In this document: positions 51,623 through 59,955 of the stretch, piece by piece
Position numbering within the stretch: position 1 is the stretch's first letter
Layout of the letters: each line of letters begins with the position of its first letter
NCBI GenBank assembly: GCA_964649745.1
Contig: CAZYQI010000002.1
Span: forward strand, 124,001-188,000
DNA length: 64,000 bases
Source of the DNA: CAZEHS01 sp964649745
GTDB taxonomy: Bacteria > Bacillota > Clostridia > Peptostreptococcales > Acidaminobacteraceae
Direction: 5' to 3'
Translations under genes and position numbers: made by a program
The notes under the pieces: generated by a model
The model's input: only the letters and a program-made list of their open reading frames with translations
Told to the model about the DNA's origin: nothing
The model's database searches: none

Positions 51623-52969
51623 ATGACCTCAGATAAAAAAGACAGGATTCAGAATAGAATAGGTCCCATCGAACCCGACGGCATTGCTGCAGAGCTGGGT
51701 GTTGAAGCGGGAGACAGACTTCTCACCATCAACGGTACGGCCGTTCAGGATATCATCGACTACCTGTTTCTGGTGGCCGACGAATACCTGGAGGTGGAGA
51801 TCGAAAAACCGGACGGCGAGATATGGCTGCTGGAAATCGATAAGGAATATGATGAGAAGCTGGGGATTGAATTCGAAAACCCCATCATGGATGATGCCCG
51901 CAATTGTCGGAACGCCTGTGTGTTCTGCTTCATCGATCAGATGCCTCCGGGGATGAGGGATTCTCTCTATTTTAAGGATGACGATTCACGTCTTTCCTTT
52001 CTTCAGGGAAATTTCATCACCCTTACCAACGTTTCGGATAAGGATATAGACCGTATGATCCGGTACCAGATCAGCCCGGTCAACGTGTCCATCCATACCA
52101 CCAATCCTCAGCTGCGCACTGCAATGCTGGGCAACCGCCATTCCGGTGATGTACTCTTAAGAATGAAGCGTCTTGCAGAGGGGGGCGTGAAGCTCAACGG
52201 TCAGATCGTGCTGTGTCCAGGCTGGAATGACGGGGCAGAGCTGGATCGGACCATTAGGGAGCTCAGCGCCCTGCATCCGGGGATGACATCCCTGGCGGTG
52301 GTTCCTGTAGGGCTTACAAAATTCAGAAAAGGACTGCCGGAAATCTCCCCTGTGGACAGGGATGCGGCCAGGGCCGTTCTGGGCCAGCTGGCTGTCTGGC
52401 AACAGCACTTTTTGAAGGAATTCGGCACGCGCTTCGTTTACGCCGCCGATGAATTTTATCTGAAGGCAGAGATTCCCGTACCACCCCACGAGGACTACGA
52501 AGGGTTTCCACAGATTGAGAACGGCGTGGGCCTTTTGCAGAAATTCCGGCGGGAATTCGATGAAGCCATGAAGAAAGGGCGAAGAAAACCGGCGCCGGGA
52601 AAAGTGGTCATTGCCACGGGTGTTTTAGCGAAGCCCTTTATAGAGGAGCTATGCCACCGGTTCTCAAATCGGTTTCCCCAGGTAGAAATTCGGGTAACAG
52701 CAGTGGAAAACAACTTTTTCGGACAGGCCATAACCGTTGCCGGACTTCTGACCGGTCAGGATATCGTCCGCGCCCTGAAAGATAAGATAGATGCCGGCCG
52801 GCTTCTTATTTCCCGGTCGATGCTTAAGGCGGAAGAAACAGTATTTTTGGACGATATGACACTGGAAGGTCTTGAGGCTGAACTGGGGATTGCATGCCAG
52901 GCGGTTTCGCCGGACGGTTCTTCATTTTACAGGGCTTTATTGGGAGCAGGAGGAAAGCAGCATGGGTAA
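51623..52969 (+). CDS. PDZ and DUF512 radical-SAM-like iron-sulfur protein
   Basis: A 448-residue protein of the DUF512 family. An N-terminal PDZ-like domain (about residues 10-70: IGPIEPDGIAAELGVEAGDRLL) is followed by a cysteine motif C95-x3-C99-x2-C102 (NCRNACVFCF), the radical-SAM CxxxCxxC spacing. Then come YFKDDDSRLSFLQGNFITLTN, SPVNVSIHTTNPQLR and GQIVLCPGWND, which read like a radical-SAM barrel. The C-terminal half is DUF512. The reaction is unknown. It overlaps der by 8 nt. Confidence 0.88.
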   Translation: MTSDKKDRIQNRIGPIEPDGIAAELGVEAGDRLLTINGTAVQDIIDYLFLVADEYLEVEIEKPDGEIWLLEIDKEYDEKLGIEFENPIMDDARNCRNACVFCFIDQMPPGMRDSLYFKDDDSRLSFLQGNFITLTNVSDKDIDRMIRYQISPVNVSIHTTNPQLRTAMLGNRHSGDVLLRMKRLAEGGVKLNGQIVLCPGWNDGAELDRTIRELSALHPGMTSLAVVPVGLTKFRKGLPEISPVDRDAARAVLGQLAVWQQHFLKEFGTRFVYAADEFYLKAEIPVPPHEDYEGFPQIENGVGLLQKFRREFDEAMKKGRRKPAPGKVVIATGVLAKPFIEELCHRFSNRFPQVEIRVTAVENNFFGQAITVAGLLTGQDIVRALKDKIDAGRLLISRSMLKAEETVFLDDMTLEGLEAELGIACQAVSPDGSSFYRALLGAGGKQHG

Positions 52970-54278
52970 ACCGATCGTTGCCGTCGTTGGACGGCCTAAT
53001 GTAGGAAAATCAACATTCTTCAACAGAATTTCAGGACAACGCATCTCCATAGAAGAGGACACCCCAGGTGTGACCCGGGACCGGGTATACTGCGATGCAG
53101 AATGGCTGGAGTCGAAATTCACTATGATTGACACCGGCGGTATCGATCCCCATACGGATGATATTCTGCTGAATCAGATTCGCAAGCAGGCAGAGATTGC
53201 CGTAGAAACCTCCGATGTAATTATCTTTATGGTGGATGGCCGGGCAACCGCCTCCAATTCCGATGAAGAGATCGCCAACATGCTGCGCCGCTCGCGAAAG
53301 CCGGTGCTTCTGGTGGCCAACAAGATCGACAACATGGTGATGCCGGACACCTATTATGAATACTACAGTCTTGGCTTGGGAGAACCCTTCCCGATATCAG
53401 CCATCAACAGTCTTAACTTCGGGGATCTCCTCGACAAGCTGGTTTCCATGTTCCCGGAACATCTGATGGACGATTACGATGAAGACGTGGTACGGGTGGC
53501 CGTCATCGGCAAGCCTAACGCCGGCAAATCCTCCCTGGTGAACAACATCCTTGGAGAAGAGCGGGTTATCGTGTCCGACATTGCCGGCACCACCCGGGAA
53601 GCCATCGACACCCCCTTCACCATGGAGGACAAGAAGTACGTGCTCATCGACACCGCGGGCATCCGGCGCAAGAGCAAGGTAGAGGAAAACATCGAAAAAT
53701 ACAGCGTTCTGCGCGCCATGACAGCCATTGAAAGGGCGGATGTATGCCTGATTGTCATTGATGCGGTGGAGGGTGTCACCGAGCAGGATAAACGTGTTGC
53801 CGGTCTGGCTCATGAAGCGGGCAAGGCCTCCATCATCGTTGTAAATAAATGGGACCTTATCGAAAAGGATAACAATACCTTCAATGATTTCACCAAGACA
53901 GTTCGAAATGAGCTGGCCTTTATGACCTACGCGCCGATCCTATTCGTTTCGGCCCTTACAGGGCAGCGGGTTACCAAGGTGATGGAGATGGTGGATTTTG
54001 TATCCAATCAGCATGCCATGCGCGTGCCTACAGGCACCCTGAACGACATCCTCAGCCAGGCGATCCTGATGAATCAGCCCCCCTCCGACAAGGGGAAGCG
54101 CCTGAAGATCTACTATATGACCCAGGCTTCGGTAAAACCGCCTCGATTCATCGTATTTATCAACGACGAAGAATTGGCTCACTTTTCGTACATGCGATAT
54201 CTGGAGAATACCATCCGCAAGCACTTCAATTTTGAAGGCACCCCCATCAAGATGGAAGTGCGTCAGAAGAAGCAGTAA
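52962..54278 (+). CDS. der: Ribosome biogenesis GTPase Der (EngA)
   Basis: A 438-residue tandem GTPase for 50S subunit assembly. G domain 1: GRPNVGKSTFFN, DTPGVTRDR, DTGG and ANKIDN. G domain 2 (from about residue 178): GKPNAGKSSLVN, GTTREAID, DTAGI and VNKWDL. The C-terminal KH-like domain follows. The ATG at 52962 is 6 nt after AGGAGGAA and inside the previous gene's end; the frame upstream of it is not translated as der. Confidence 0.97.
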   Translation: MGKPIVAVVGRPNVGKSTFFNRISGQRISIEEDTPGVTRDRVYCDAEWLESKFTMIDTGGIDPHTDDILLNQIRKQAEIAVETSDVIIFMVDGRATASNSDEEIANMLRRSRKPVLLVANKIDNMVMPDTYYEYYSLGLGEPFPISAINSLNFGDLLDKLVSMFPEHLMDDYDEDVVRVAVIGKPNAGKSSLVNNILGEERVIVSDIAGTTREAIDTPFTMEDKKYVLIDTAGIRRKSKVEENIEKYSVLRAMTAIERADVCLIVIDAVEGVTEQDKRVAGLAHEAGKASIIVVNKWDLIEKDNNTFNDFTKTVRNELAFMTYAPILFVSALTGQRVTKVMEMVDFVSNQHAMRVPTGTLNDILSQAILMNQPPSDKGKRLKIYYMTQASVKPPRFIVFINDEELAHFSYMRYLENTIRKHFNFEGTPIKMEVRQKKQ

Positions 54279-54313
54279 CCGAAGGCTGCCGGGAATTTTA
54301 AGCGAGGTAGAAC

Positions 54314-55333
54314 ATGAAGATAGCAATTTTTGGTGCCGGTAGCTGGGGAACAGCCCTGGGCGCTTTTCTGGCAGGGCAGGGAGAGGATGTGGTCATGTGG
54401 ACACGGAATTCGGACCAGGCTGCTGCAATCAGGGAAACCCGACATAACAATAAATACCTTACGGATCTTCTGCTGCCCCAGTGTCTTGGTGTCACGACCA
54501 GCCTGAGGGAAGCAGCCGAGGGTGCCGATATCCTGCTGATGGCAGTGGCCTCTCAGAGCACCCGGGAGGTGCTTGAAGCCTTGACCCCCTGGACGAATGC
54601 GCAACAGGTCGTGGTCAACGTTTCCAAAGGCATTGAGATGAACAGCCTTAAACGGATATCTGAGATTGTGGGAGAATATATGCCCAGCAATCCCTTCTGT
54701 ATGCTTTCCGGACCGTCCCACGCAGAAGAGGTGGCCAACCGCATGCCAACCACCCTGGTATCGGCGTGTCGGTCCAGGGCTGTTGCGGAAATGGTGCAGG
54801 ACACCTTTTCTGCAGGATCTCTCAGGGTGTACACCAATCCGGATGTTACAGGGGTAGAGGTGGCGGGGGCTCTTAAGAACATCATCGCCATTGGGGCAGG
54901 GATCAGCGATGGCCTTGGGTATGGCGACAATGCCAAGGCAGCTCTGATCACCCGGGGCATTACGGAAATTGCGCGGCTTGGCATGGTATTGGGGGCAAAA
55001 GCGGAGACCTTTGCCGGTCTGGCCGGAATCGGCGACCTCATTGTGACCTGTACCAGCACTCACAGCCGCAATCGCCGCTTTGGTATGATGGTAGGTCAGG
55101 GAACCCCGGTTCCTCAGGCCCTTGCCGCTGTGGGAATGGTGGTGGAAGGGTATTTCACAACGAAGTCTGCCTACGATCTGGGCCAGCGTCATGGCGTGGA
55201 TATGCCCATTACCAACGAGCTGTACCGCATCCTCCATCAGGGCATGGATGCCCGGGAGTCTGTGAACAATCTTATGCTCCGCAGCCTGAAACATGAAAGC
55301 GAGCAGCTGGCCAGCAAGATGGAATGGGCATAG
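54314..55333 (+). CDS. gpsA: Glycerol-3-phosphate dehydrogenase [NAD(P)+] GpsA
   Basis: A 339-residue enzyme reducing dihydroxyacetone phosphate to sn-glycerol-3-phosphate for phospholipids. NAD(P) loop GAGSWGTALGAFLA (residues 7-20), catalytic lysine in EVAGALKNIIAIGAG, and substrate-binding GDLIVTCTSTHSRNRRFG. GCGAGG precedes the ATG. plsY, which often lies between der and gpsA, is absent here. Confidence 0.97.
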   Translation: MKIAIFGAGSWGTALGAFLAGQGEDVVMWTRNSDQAAAIRETRHNNKYLTDLLLPQCLGVTTSLREAAEGADILLMAVASQSTREVLEALTPWTNAQQVVVNVSKGIEMNSLKRISEIVGEYMPSNPFCMLSGPSHAEEVANRMPTTLVSACRSRAVAEMVQDTFSAGSLRVYTNPDVTGVEVAGALKNIIAIGAGISDGLGYGDNAKAALITRGITEIARLGMVLGAKAETFAGLAGIGDLIVTCTSTHSRNRRFGMMVGQGTPVPQALAAVGMVVEGYFTTKSAYDLGQRHGVDMPITNELYRILHQGMDARESVNNLMLRSLKHESEQLASKMEWA

Positions 55334-55346
55334 CGGAGGGGGCTTC

Positions 55347-55715
55347 ATGGAAATTCTGATGATTATCACAATGCTTTTATTAGGCGTTTCAATTTTCGGA
55401 TATGTACTGACCGTGATAAAGGAAAAAATCGATCTTCATCATAACATGGTGCACATTCCGTCTCAAAAGCTCACCCAGCTGGACATCGACTCCGTTGATC
55501 TGAAAGCCTTCCGGGTAGGAAAGGTGAGTCTTATGACGGGGGATCAGGTGCAGGTGTTCTTAAAGGATAACGTAAAGCTTCGGGGGACGGTCATAGGCGC
55601 CCGGAAGCGAGATAACAGCCTGTGTATTGTAACCAGCCGCGACGAGCTTTTAACCCTCAGCGTTCAGACCATTCGAAAGCTAAGGGTGGTTACCCGTTAC
55701 GGGAAGATATTTTAG
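55347..55715 (+). CDS. Membrane-anchored small protein of unknown function
   Basis: A 122-residue protein. One N-terminal membrane helix (ILMIITMLLLGVSIFGYVL) is followed by a soluble part with short alternating beta strands: VGKVSLMTGDQVQVFLKDNVKLRGTVIG-type pattern, then SLCIVTSRDELLTLSVQTIRKLRVV. The strand pattern recalls small beta barrels of the Sm/SH3 kind, but I do not recognise a family. The ATG at 55347 is 6 nt after GGAGGG. It sits between gpsA and a HlyD-like gene in a tightly packed run leading to sepF. Confidence 0.65.
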   Translation: MEILMIITMLLLGVSIFGYVLTVIKEKIDLHHNMVHIPSQKLTQLDIDSVDLKAFRVGKVSLMTGDQVQVFLKDNVKLRGTVIGARKRDNSLCIVTSRDELLTLSVQTIRKLRVVTRYGKIF

Positions 55716-55727
55716 CAGGAGTGTGCC

Positions 55728-56957
55728 ATGGCAAGACGTAAGAGAAGGATCCGATATGGCAGGCTCCTGTTCAGCCTGAGCTTGATTGCCCTGGTGAGCT
55801 TTGCCGGATATGTGGGAACCAGCCGGCTTACGGCATGGATGAGTCGGTGCAGTCCGGTATCGGAAACGATTCAGGTGAGCCGGTCACTTAGCGGGATGAT
55901 TCTCAGGGATGAATCCCGTGTATACACGCAGAACGGCGGTAAGGTCACCTACTTCGTCCAAGACGGCGAGAAGGTACAGACCGGACAAAAGATTGCGGAG
56001 ATCATCGTCTCAGGTGCTGTACAGGCTCCGTTGGGCACATCAGGGCCCCAGGGGGTGCTGGAGACCAACAAACAGAAAAAAACCCAGTTGGATACGGAAA
56101 TAAGCCAGCTTCTTTCAGATATAGCCTCCGGTGTCAACTCGGGTGAGATTGCCGGCATTTCCAGCCTGAAGTCGGATATCACTATGAAGCTGGCGGAGAA
56201 GGTACAGCTGGAGCATGAAATAACCGCCCTTGAAAACGGATATCAGCCGGAAACCGCAGCAGCAGGCAGCGCCAATGCGAAAACAGGCCAGGTGCTGGAA
56301 ATCAGGAGCCCGGGAAGCGGAATCATTTCCTTCTATTCCGATGGTCTGGAGGAGGCAATGAAGCCTGGGCTTTACCGGACCATTGCCCCTGCGGCTCTGA
56401 GCCTGAAGGCGCCGGTGGGAATTGCCGCTCCGGAAATACAAGCGGGAGGTCTGCTTTATAAGCTGGTGGACAACAGCGTTTGGTACCTGATGCTGCCGCT
56501 TTCGCCCACAGACAGGCAGGTGCTTGGCCAGACGCAGGGGCTGGATTTACGGATCGGCGACGAGTCCTTCCAAGCCTCCCTGAAAGACGTGCTGGAGCAG
56601 GAAGGACAGCCGGTGCTGATGCTGGAATCCCGAGGTGCTCTTCCGGATTTTCACAAGCTGCGGCAGTTGGAGGTGGAGTTGATCATGGACCGTTATCCCG
56701 GTCTGGCGATTCCACAGTCGGCCATCATTGATGAAAATGGGCAGACCCACGTCCTTACAGTAGACGACGGCAACCGCAAAAGGCGGGTGCCGGTGCAGGT
56801 GATCAGTAAGCTTCCAGACCGTACGATTGTATCCGAAGGCAGTTATTACACCGGATCAGGCAAAGATCAAAAGAAGATTGAAACCCTCAGTTCCAAGGAT
56901 TACATCCTTCGCAGTCCATCCCAGAAGGATATCCTGTCAAGTCAAAGCAAGGAGTGA
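55728..56957 (+). CDS. HlyD-family membrane-fusion-like protein
   Basis: A 409-residue protein with a basic cytoplasmic tail, one membrane helix (LLFSLSLIALVSFAGYVG), and an extracytoplasmic part. That part holds a split lipoyl/barrel-sandwich motif (NGGKVTYFVQDGEKVQTGQKIAEI, later EIRSPGSGIISFYSDG). A coiled-coil hairpin lies between the halves (about residues 105-165: KKTQLDTEISQLLSDI...LAEKVQLEHEI) and a beta-barrel end follows. No ABC or MFS transporter gene adjoins it. Relatives are encoded next to yggS and sepF in Clostridia, so an envelope or division role is as likely as export. Confidence 0.75.
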   Translation: MARRKRRIRYGRLLFSLSLIALVSFAGYVGTSRLTAWMSRCSPVSETIQVSRSLSGMILRDESRVYTQNGGKVTYFVQDGEKVQTGQKIAEIIVSGAVQAPLGTSGPQGVLETNKQKKTQLDTEISQLLSDIASGVNSGEIAGISSLKSDITMKLAEKVQLEHEITALENGYQPETAAAGSANAKTGQVLEIRSPGSGIISFYSDGLEEAMKPGLYRTIAPAALSLKAPVGIAAPEIQAGGLLYKLVDNSVWYLMLPLSPTDRQVLGQTQGLDLRIGDESFQASLKDVLEQEGQPVLMLESRGALPDFHKLRQLEVELIMDRYPGLAIPQSAIIDENGQTHVLTVDDGNRKRRVPVQVISKLPDRTIVSEGSYYTGSGKDQKKIETLSSKDYILRSPSQKDILSSQSKE

Positions 56958-56960
56958 GCC

Positions 56961-57659
56961 ATGAATCCGATACAGGAAAACCTATCAGAAATTCAGGAGC
57001 GGATCGAAGCGGCCTGCAAGCGGTCCGGCAGATCTCCGGAATCGGTGCAGCTCATAACCGTGACCAAAACCATCGATGTTGACCGCATCAATCAGGCCGT
57101 TGCAGCGGGGGCCGTCATCCTTGGTGAGAACCGGGTGCAGGAGGTTCTGCACAAATACCGGGAGGTCAGCTCCGATGTCAGCTGGCATCTTATCGGCCAT
57201 CTGCAAACCAACAAGGTGCGACAGATCATCGACAGGGTAGATATGATTCATTCCCTGGACTCCCTCAACCTTGCCCACGAGCTGCAAAAGCGTGCCAGCC
57301 TGCGACAGAAGCCGGTTCAGGTGCTCATTGAGGTCAATGTGGGGCAGGAGGATTCCAAATTCGGACTGTCCGTGGAGGAGGTTCCCACCTTCCTCAAATC
57401 CCTGGAAGAGATGAATTTTATTCAGGTTCGTGGACTTATGACCGTAGCTCCATTCCTTGAAGACCCGGAACATGTTAGAATGGTATTCAGAAGCCTGAAA
57501 ACGCTTTTTGAAGACCTTAAAAAGTATACAATTCCCAATGTCCGAATGGAGCATCTCTCCATGGGCATGACCCATGATTTTGAAGTGGCTGTAGAAGAAG
57601 GAGCGACAATGATCCGGGTTGGAACCGGAATATTCGGTGCTCGAAATTATCCCGTTTAG
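56961..57659 (+). CDS. PLP homeostasis protein YggS/YlmE
   Basis: A 232-residue pyridoxal-phosphate-binding TIM-barrel protein of the YggS/PROSC family. The PLP lysine lies in LITVTKTIDVDRI (about residue 36). Other motifs are LGENRVQEVLHKY, WHLIGHLQTNKVR and MEHLSMGMTHDFEVAVEEGATMIRVGTGIFG. It maintains vitamin B6 and amino-acid balance. In Firmicutes it commonly precedes sepF, as here. Confidence 0.95.
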   Translation: MNPIQENLSEIQERIEAACKRSGRSPESVQLITVTKTIDVDRINQAVAAGAVILGENRVQEVLHKYREVSSDVSWHLIGHLQTNKVRQIIDRVDMIHSLDSLNLAHELQKRASLRQKPVQVLIEVNVGQEDSKFGLSVEEVPTFLKSLEEMNFIQVRGLMTVAPFLEDPEHVRMVFRSLKTLFEDLKKYTIPNVRMEHLSMGMTHDFEVAVEEGATMIRVGTGIFGARNYPV

Positions 57660-57669
57660 GAGGTAGTGC

Positions 57670-58155
57670 ATGGCGGAGAAGTTCATTGATAAGGTAAAGT
57701 TCTTTATGGGATTGGATGAGTATCCTGAGGACGAGTTGCCGGCAGAAGAAAAGAAACAGTCCCACCCGGCGGTAATGACCCAGGATCCTGAGGATTACGG
57801 CAGAAACCAGTCCTACAATATCACCACGAAGAACAAGGTGGTGAACATCCACAGCAATGCGCAGATGAAGGTGGTTATTCACCAGCCCAATGAGTTTGAT
57901 GAAACGGCCGCTATCGTGGATAACTTAAAAAACCGCAAGCCTGTCATCATCAATCTGGAGAGCCTTGATCCTGATCTGGCGCGAAAGATCTTTGATTTTT
58001 GCAGCGGGGCGCTTTATGCTCTGGATGGACAGATTCAAAAGGTATCAAAAGGTATTTTTATACTGGCACCCAGCAATGTGGATATCTCCGGCGATATCAA
58101 AGCCGATGAGTATGCCCCCGGCTCCCTCTATAACTGGGGAAAATTCGAACGATAA
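57670..58155 (+). CDS. sepF: Cell division protein SepF
   Basis: A 161-residue FtsZ-binding protein. A short N-terminal amphipathic segment (AEKFIDKVKFFMGL) probably inserts into the membrane. An acidic linker leads to the SepF domain with VIHQPNEFDETAAIVDNLKNRKPVIINL, DPDLARKIFDFCSGALYAL and IQKVSKGIFILAPSNVDI. With no ftsA in the ftsZ cluster it may be the main Z-ring tether; that is inference. TAGGAGG precedes the ATG. Confidence 0.95.
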   Translation: MAEKFIDKVKFFMGLDEYPEDELPAEEKKQSHPAVMTQDPEDYGRNQSYNITTKNKVVNIHSNAQMKVVIHQPNEFDETAAIVDNLKNRKPVIINLESLDPDLARKIFDFCSGALYALDGQIQKVSKGIFILAPSNVDISGDIKADEYAPGSLYNWGKFER

Positions 58156-58164
58156 GGATGGCTT

Positions 58165-58422
58165 ATGCAAATCTTACAGATAACCGTATATAAATTTGTT
58201 CAGGTAATCAATTTTCTTATCATCGTCAGGGTTCTGATGTCTTGGATTGTCAAAGATTACAGAAACCCTGTAGCCAATTTCTTCTATCAGGTGACAGAGC
58301 CCATTCTGGCACCCTTTCGGATGTTGCAGGAGAGGCTGGGGATCGGCGGAATGCTGGATTTTTCACCCATTGTGGCCCTGTTGGTGATTCAATTGCTGGC
58401 CAATATGATCCTGTCCCTCTGA
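58165..58422 (+). CDS. YggT family membrane protein
   Basis: An 85-residue protein with two membrane helices separated by the family loop (VRVLMSWIVKDYRNPVANFFYQVTEPILAPFR). YggT proteins occur beside sepF and ylmH; function is not settled. Stop and next start overlap (TGATG). Confidence 0.92.
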   Translation: MQILQITVYKFVQVINFLIIVRVLMSWIVKDYRNPVANFFYQVTEPILAPFRMLQERLGIGGMLDFSPIVALLVIQLLANMILSL

Positions 58423-59204
58423 TGGCTGCAAAAAAGTCATTGGAAAAGGACAAGCTCCCGGCCCAATTCAGAGAACCCTATGACCGCATTATGGATCGCT
58501 GTGTCGTGGCTGAAAAGCGGGGAACATCAGAGCATACCGTCTTTTATGATCCGGAGGTTCGAGAATTCATGGAGGGCATTCTGAAAAAGGAATGCGAGGT
58601 TCCCTGGTGCTCTACAGGAGGACTTCCGGATGCAGAATACCGGATTTTCTGTTTCAACGGGGATGAGGAAGAAGCTCAGGCTGCGTTATGTGTTCTGACA
58701 GTAAAGCCTCAGCGAGGCGACTGCAGCTGGTCCCACCGGGATATCCTGGGTGCCGTATTGGGTGCCGGCATCAAGCGGGAGCGCGTCGGCGACATCCTTC
58801 TGCATTCCTGGGGAGCACAGATCGTGTGTCTTCGGGAGACGGCTTCGATACTGGAATGGCAGTTGGACAGTATCAGCCGGGATAAAATATCCCTGGAGGT
58901 TCAGGATATCACAGCCTTGGTAAAGGCAGAACAGGAAGAGAACCTGATCACCGTATTCATCAGCGCCCAGCGATTGGATGCCTTGGTGGCGGCTGTTTGG
59001 AACCTCTCCCGATCTGATGCCCAGGAGCTGGTACGGGGGGAAAAGGTCAAAATCAATTATAAGACCGTATCCGGTGTTGCGTCGCAAATTGCGGAGGGGG
59101 ATATGGTTTCCGTAAGGGGACATGGCCGGTTTATTCTTAAAGAGATTCAAGGGGCTACCCGAAAGGATCGGCTCCGGGTACTGATATCAAAAACTTCAGG
59201 ATAG
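58422..59204 (+). CDS. ylmH: S4-domain RNA-binding protein YlmH
   Basis: A 260-residue protein of the YlmH family, proposed to act on ribosomes with blocked nascent chains. An N-terminal region (residues 1-80) is followed by a conserved central domain (SHRDILGAVLGAGIKRERVGDILL, a family hallmark) and a C-terminal S4 RNA-binding domain (RLDALVAAVWNLSRSDAQELVRGEKVKIN). The ATG at 58422 overlaps the yggT stop; the frame continues upstream inside yggT without support. Confidence 0.92.
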   Translation: MAAKKSLEKDKLPAQFREPYDRIMDRCVVAEKRGTSEHTVFYDPEVREFMEGILKKECEVPWCSTGGLPDAEYRIFCFNGDEEEAQAALCVLTVKPQRGDCSWSHRDILGAVLGAGIKRERVGDILLHSWGAQIVCLRETASILEWQLDSISRDKISLEVQDITALVKAEQEENLITVFISAQRLDALVAAVWNLSRSDAQELVRGEKVKINYKTVSGVASQIAEGDMVSVRGHGRFILKEIQGATRKDRLRVLISKTSG

Positions 59205-59215
59205 GAGGGCGCCCA

Positions 59216-59665
59216 TTGCTGTCACCATTGGATGTACAGAGAAAAGAATTCTCCCGGGCCATGCGGGGCTATAAAGAGCAGGAAGTGGACATGTTCCTGA
59301 ACGAGGTCATGGAAACCCTCGAAAAATACGTGAATGAGAATCTTGAAATGAAGGAACGCATCGAGCGGGGCGAAAAGGATCTGAACCGGTATTCCGTTAT
59401 GGAAAAGACCCTTTCAGAGACCCTGGTGGTGGCCAAGAAAACAGCGGATGATATGATTACCAACGCACAGCAGAAGGCAGAGCTGATCATTACCGCTGCA
59501 GAAGAGGAAGCCAAGCGTCGCATTCAGGACACCGAGCAGGAATTACAACTGGTGAAGGCCCGTCATGAAGAAGCCCGCCGAGAATTGTTTACATACCGTA
59601 CCCGCTTCCGTTCCTTGGTTCAGGCCCAGCTTGAAATGCTGGAGCGCGAAACAATTGACGAGTAA
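59216..59665 (+). CDS. divIVA: Cell-pole/division protein DivIVA
   Basis: A 149-residue coiled-coil protein. The N-terminal membrane-binding module is LSPLDVQRKEFSRAMRGYKEQEVDMFLNEV-like, followed by almost continuous heptads to the end. It starts with TTG, 6 nt after GGAGGG; no ATG is available before the conserved N-terminus. It recruits septal and polar proteins at curved membranes. Its 3' end carries the -35 box of the ileS leader. Confidence 0.94.
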   Translation: MLSPLDVQRKEFSRAMRGYKEQEVDMFLNEVMETLEKYVNENLEMKERIERGEKDLNRYSVMEKTLSETLVVAKKTADDMITNAQQKAELIITAAEEEAKRRIQDTEQELQLVKARHEEARRELFTYRTRFRSLVQAQLEMLERETIDE

Positions 59666-59683
59666 TGTTTTTTTGGCTATAAT
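59655..59683 (+). promoter_or_regulatory. Promoter of the ileS T-box leader
   Basis: TTGACG (59655-59660), a 17-bp spacer and TATAAT (59678-59683). The -35 box lies inside the last codons of divIVA. Transcription would start near 59690, just before the T-box stem I. Confidence 0.85.
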
Positions 59684-59694
59684 CGTGGTTAGCA

Positions 59695-59930
59695 CAGTAT
59701 TAAACGCGTTGAACGGGAAGAGTAGCGAATGGGACCCCTCAGAGAGCCGGTGGAAGGTGCGAACCGGCGGGTGCAGTTTGTGAAGATCACCCGGGAGCAG
59801 CGTCCTGAAATTCAGTAAGGACAGCCGGTACGGACCGTTATCTCCGATTTGAGCGATCGCTTTTTAAGCGATTATTTGGGTGGTACCGCGGCACGTTCGT
59901 CCCTGAGATTAGATCTCAGGGATTTTTTGC
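59695..59930 (+). promoter_or_regulatory. T-box riboswitch (tRNA-Ile) with terminator, ileS leader
   Basis: Stem I begins with GAACGGGAAGAGTAG and contains the AG-bulge region AGAGAGCCGG. The specifier codon is ATC (isoleucine) at 59786-59788 in TGAAGATCACC. The T-box sequence TGGGTGGTACCGCGG (59877-59891) can pair its UGGU-type bulge with the uncharged tRNA acceptor end. The competing terminator is TCCCTGAGA/TCTCAGGGA (59900-59922) plus six T. Uncharged tRNA-Ile would stabilise the antiterminator and allow ileS expression. Confidence 0.95.
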
Positions 59931-59955
59931 ATTCAAATGATGAAAGGATGATTCC

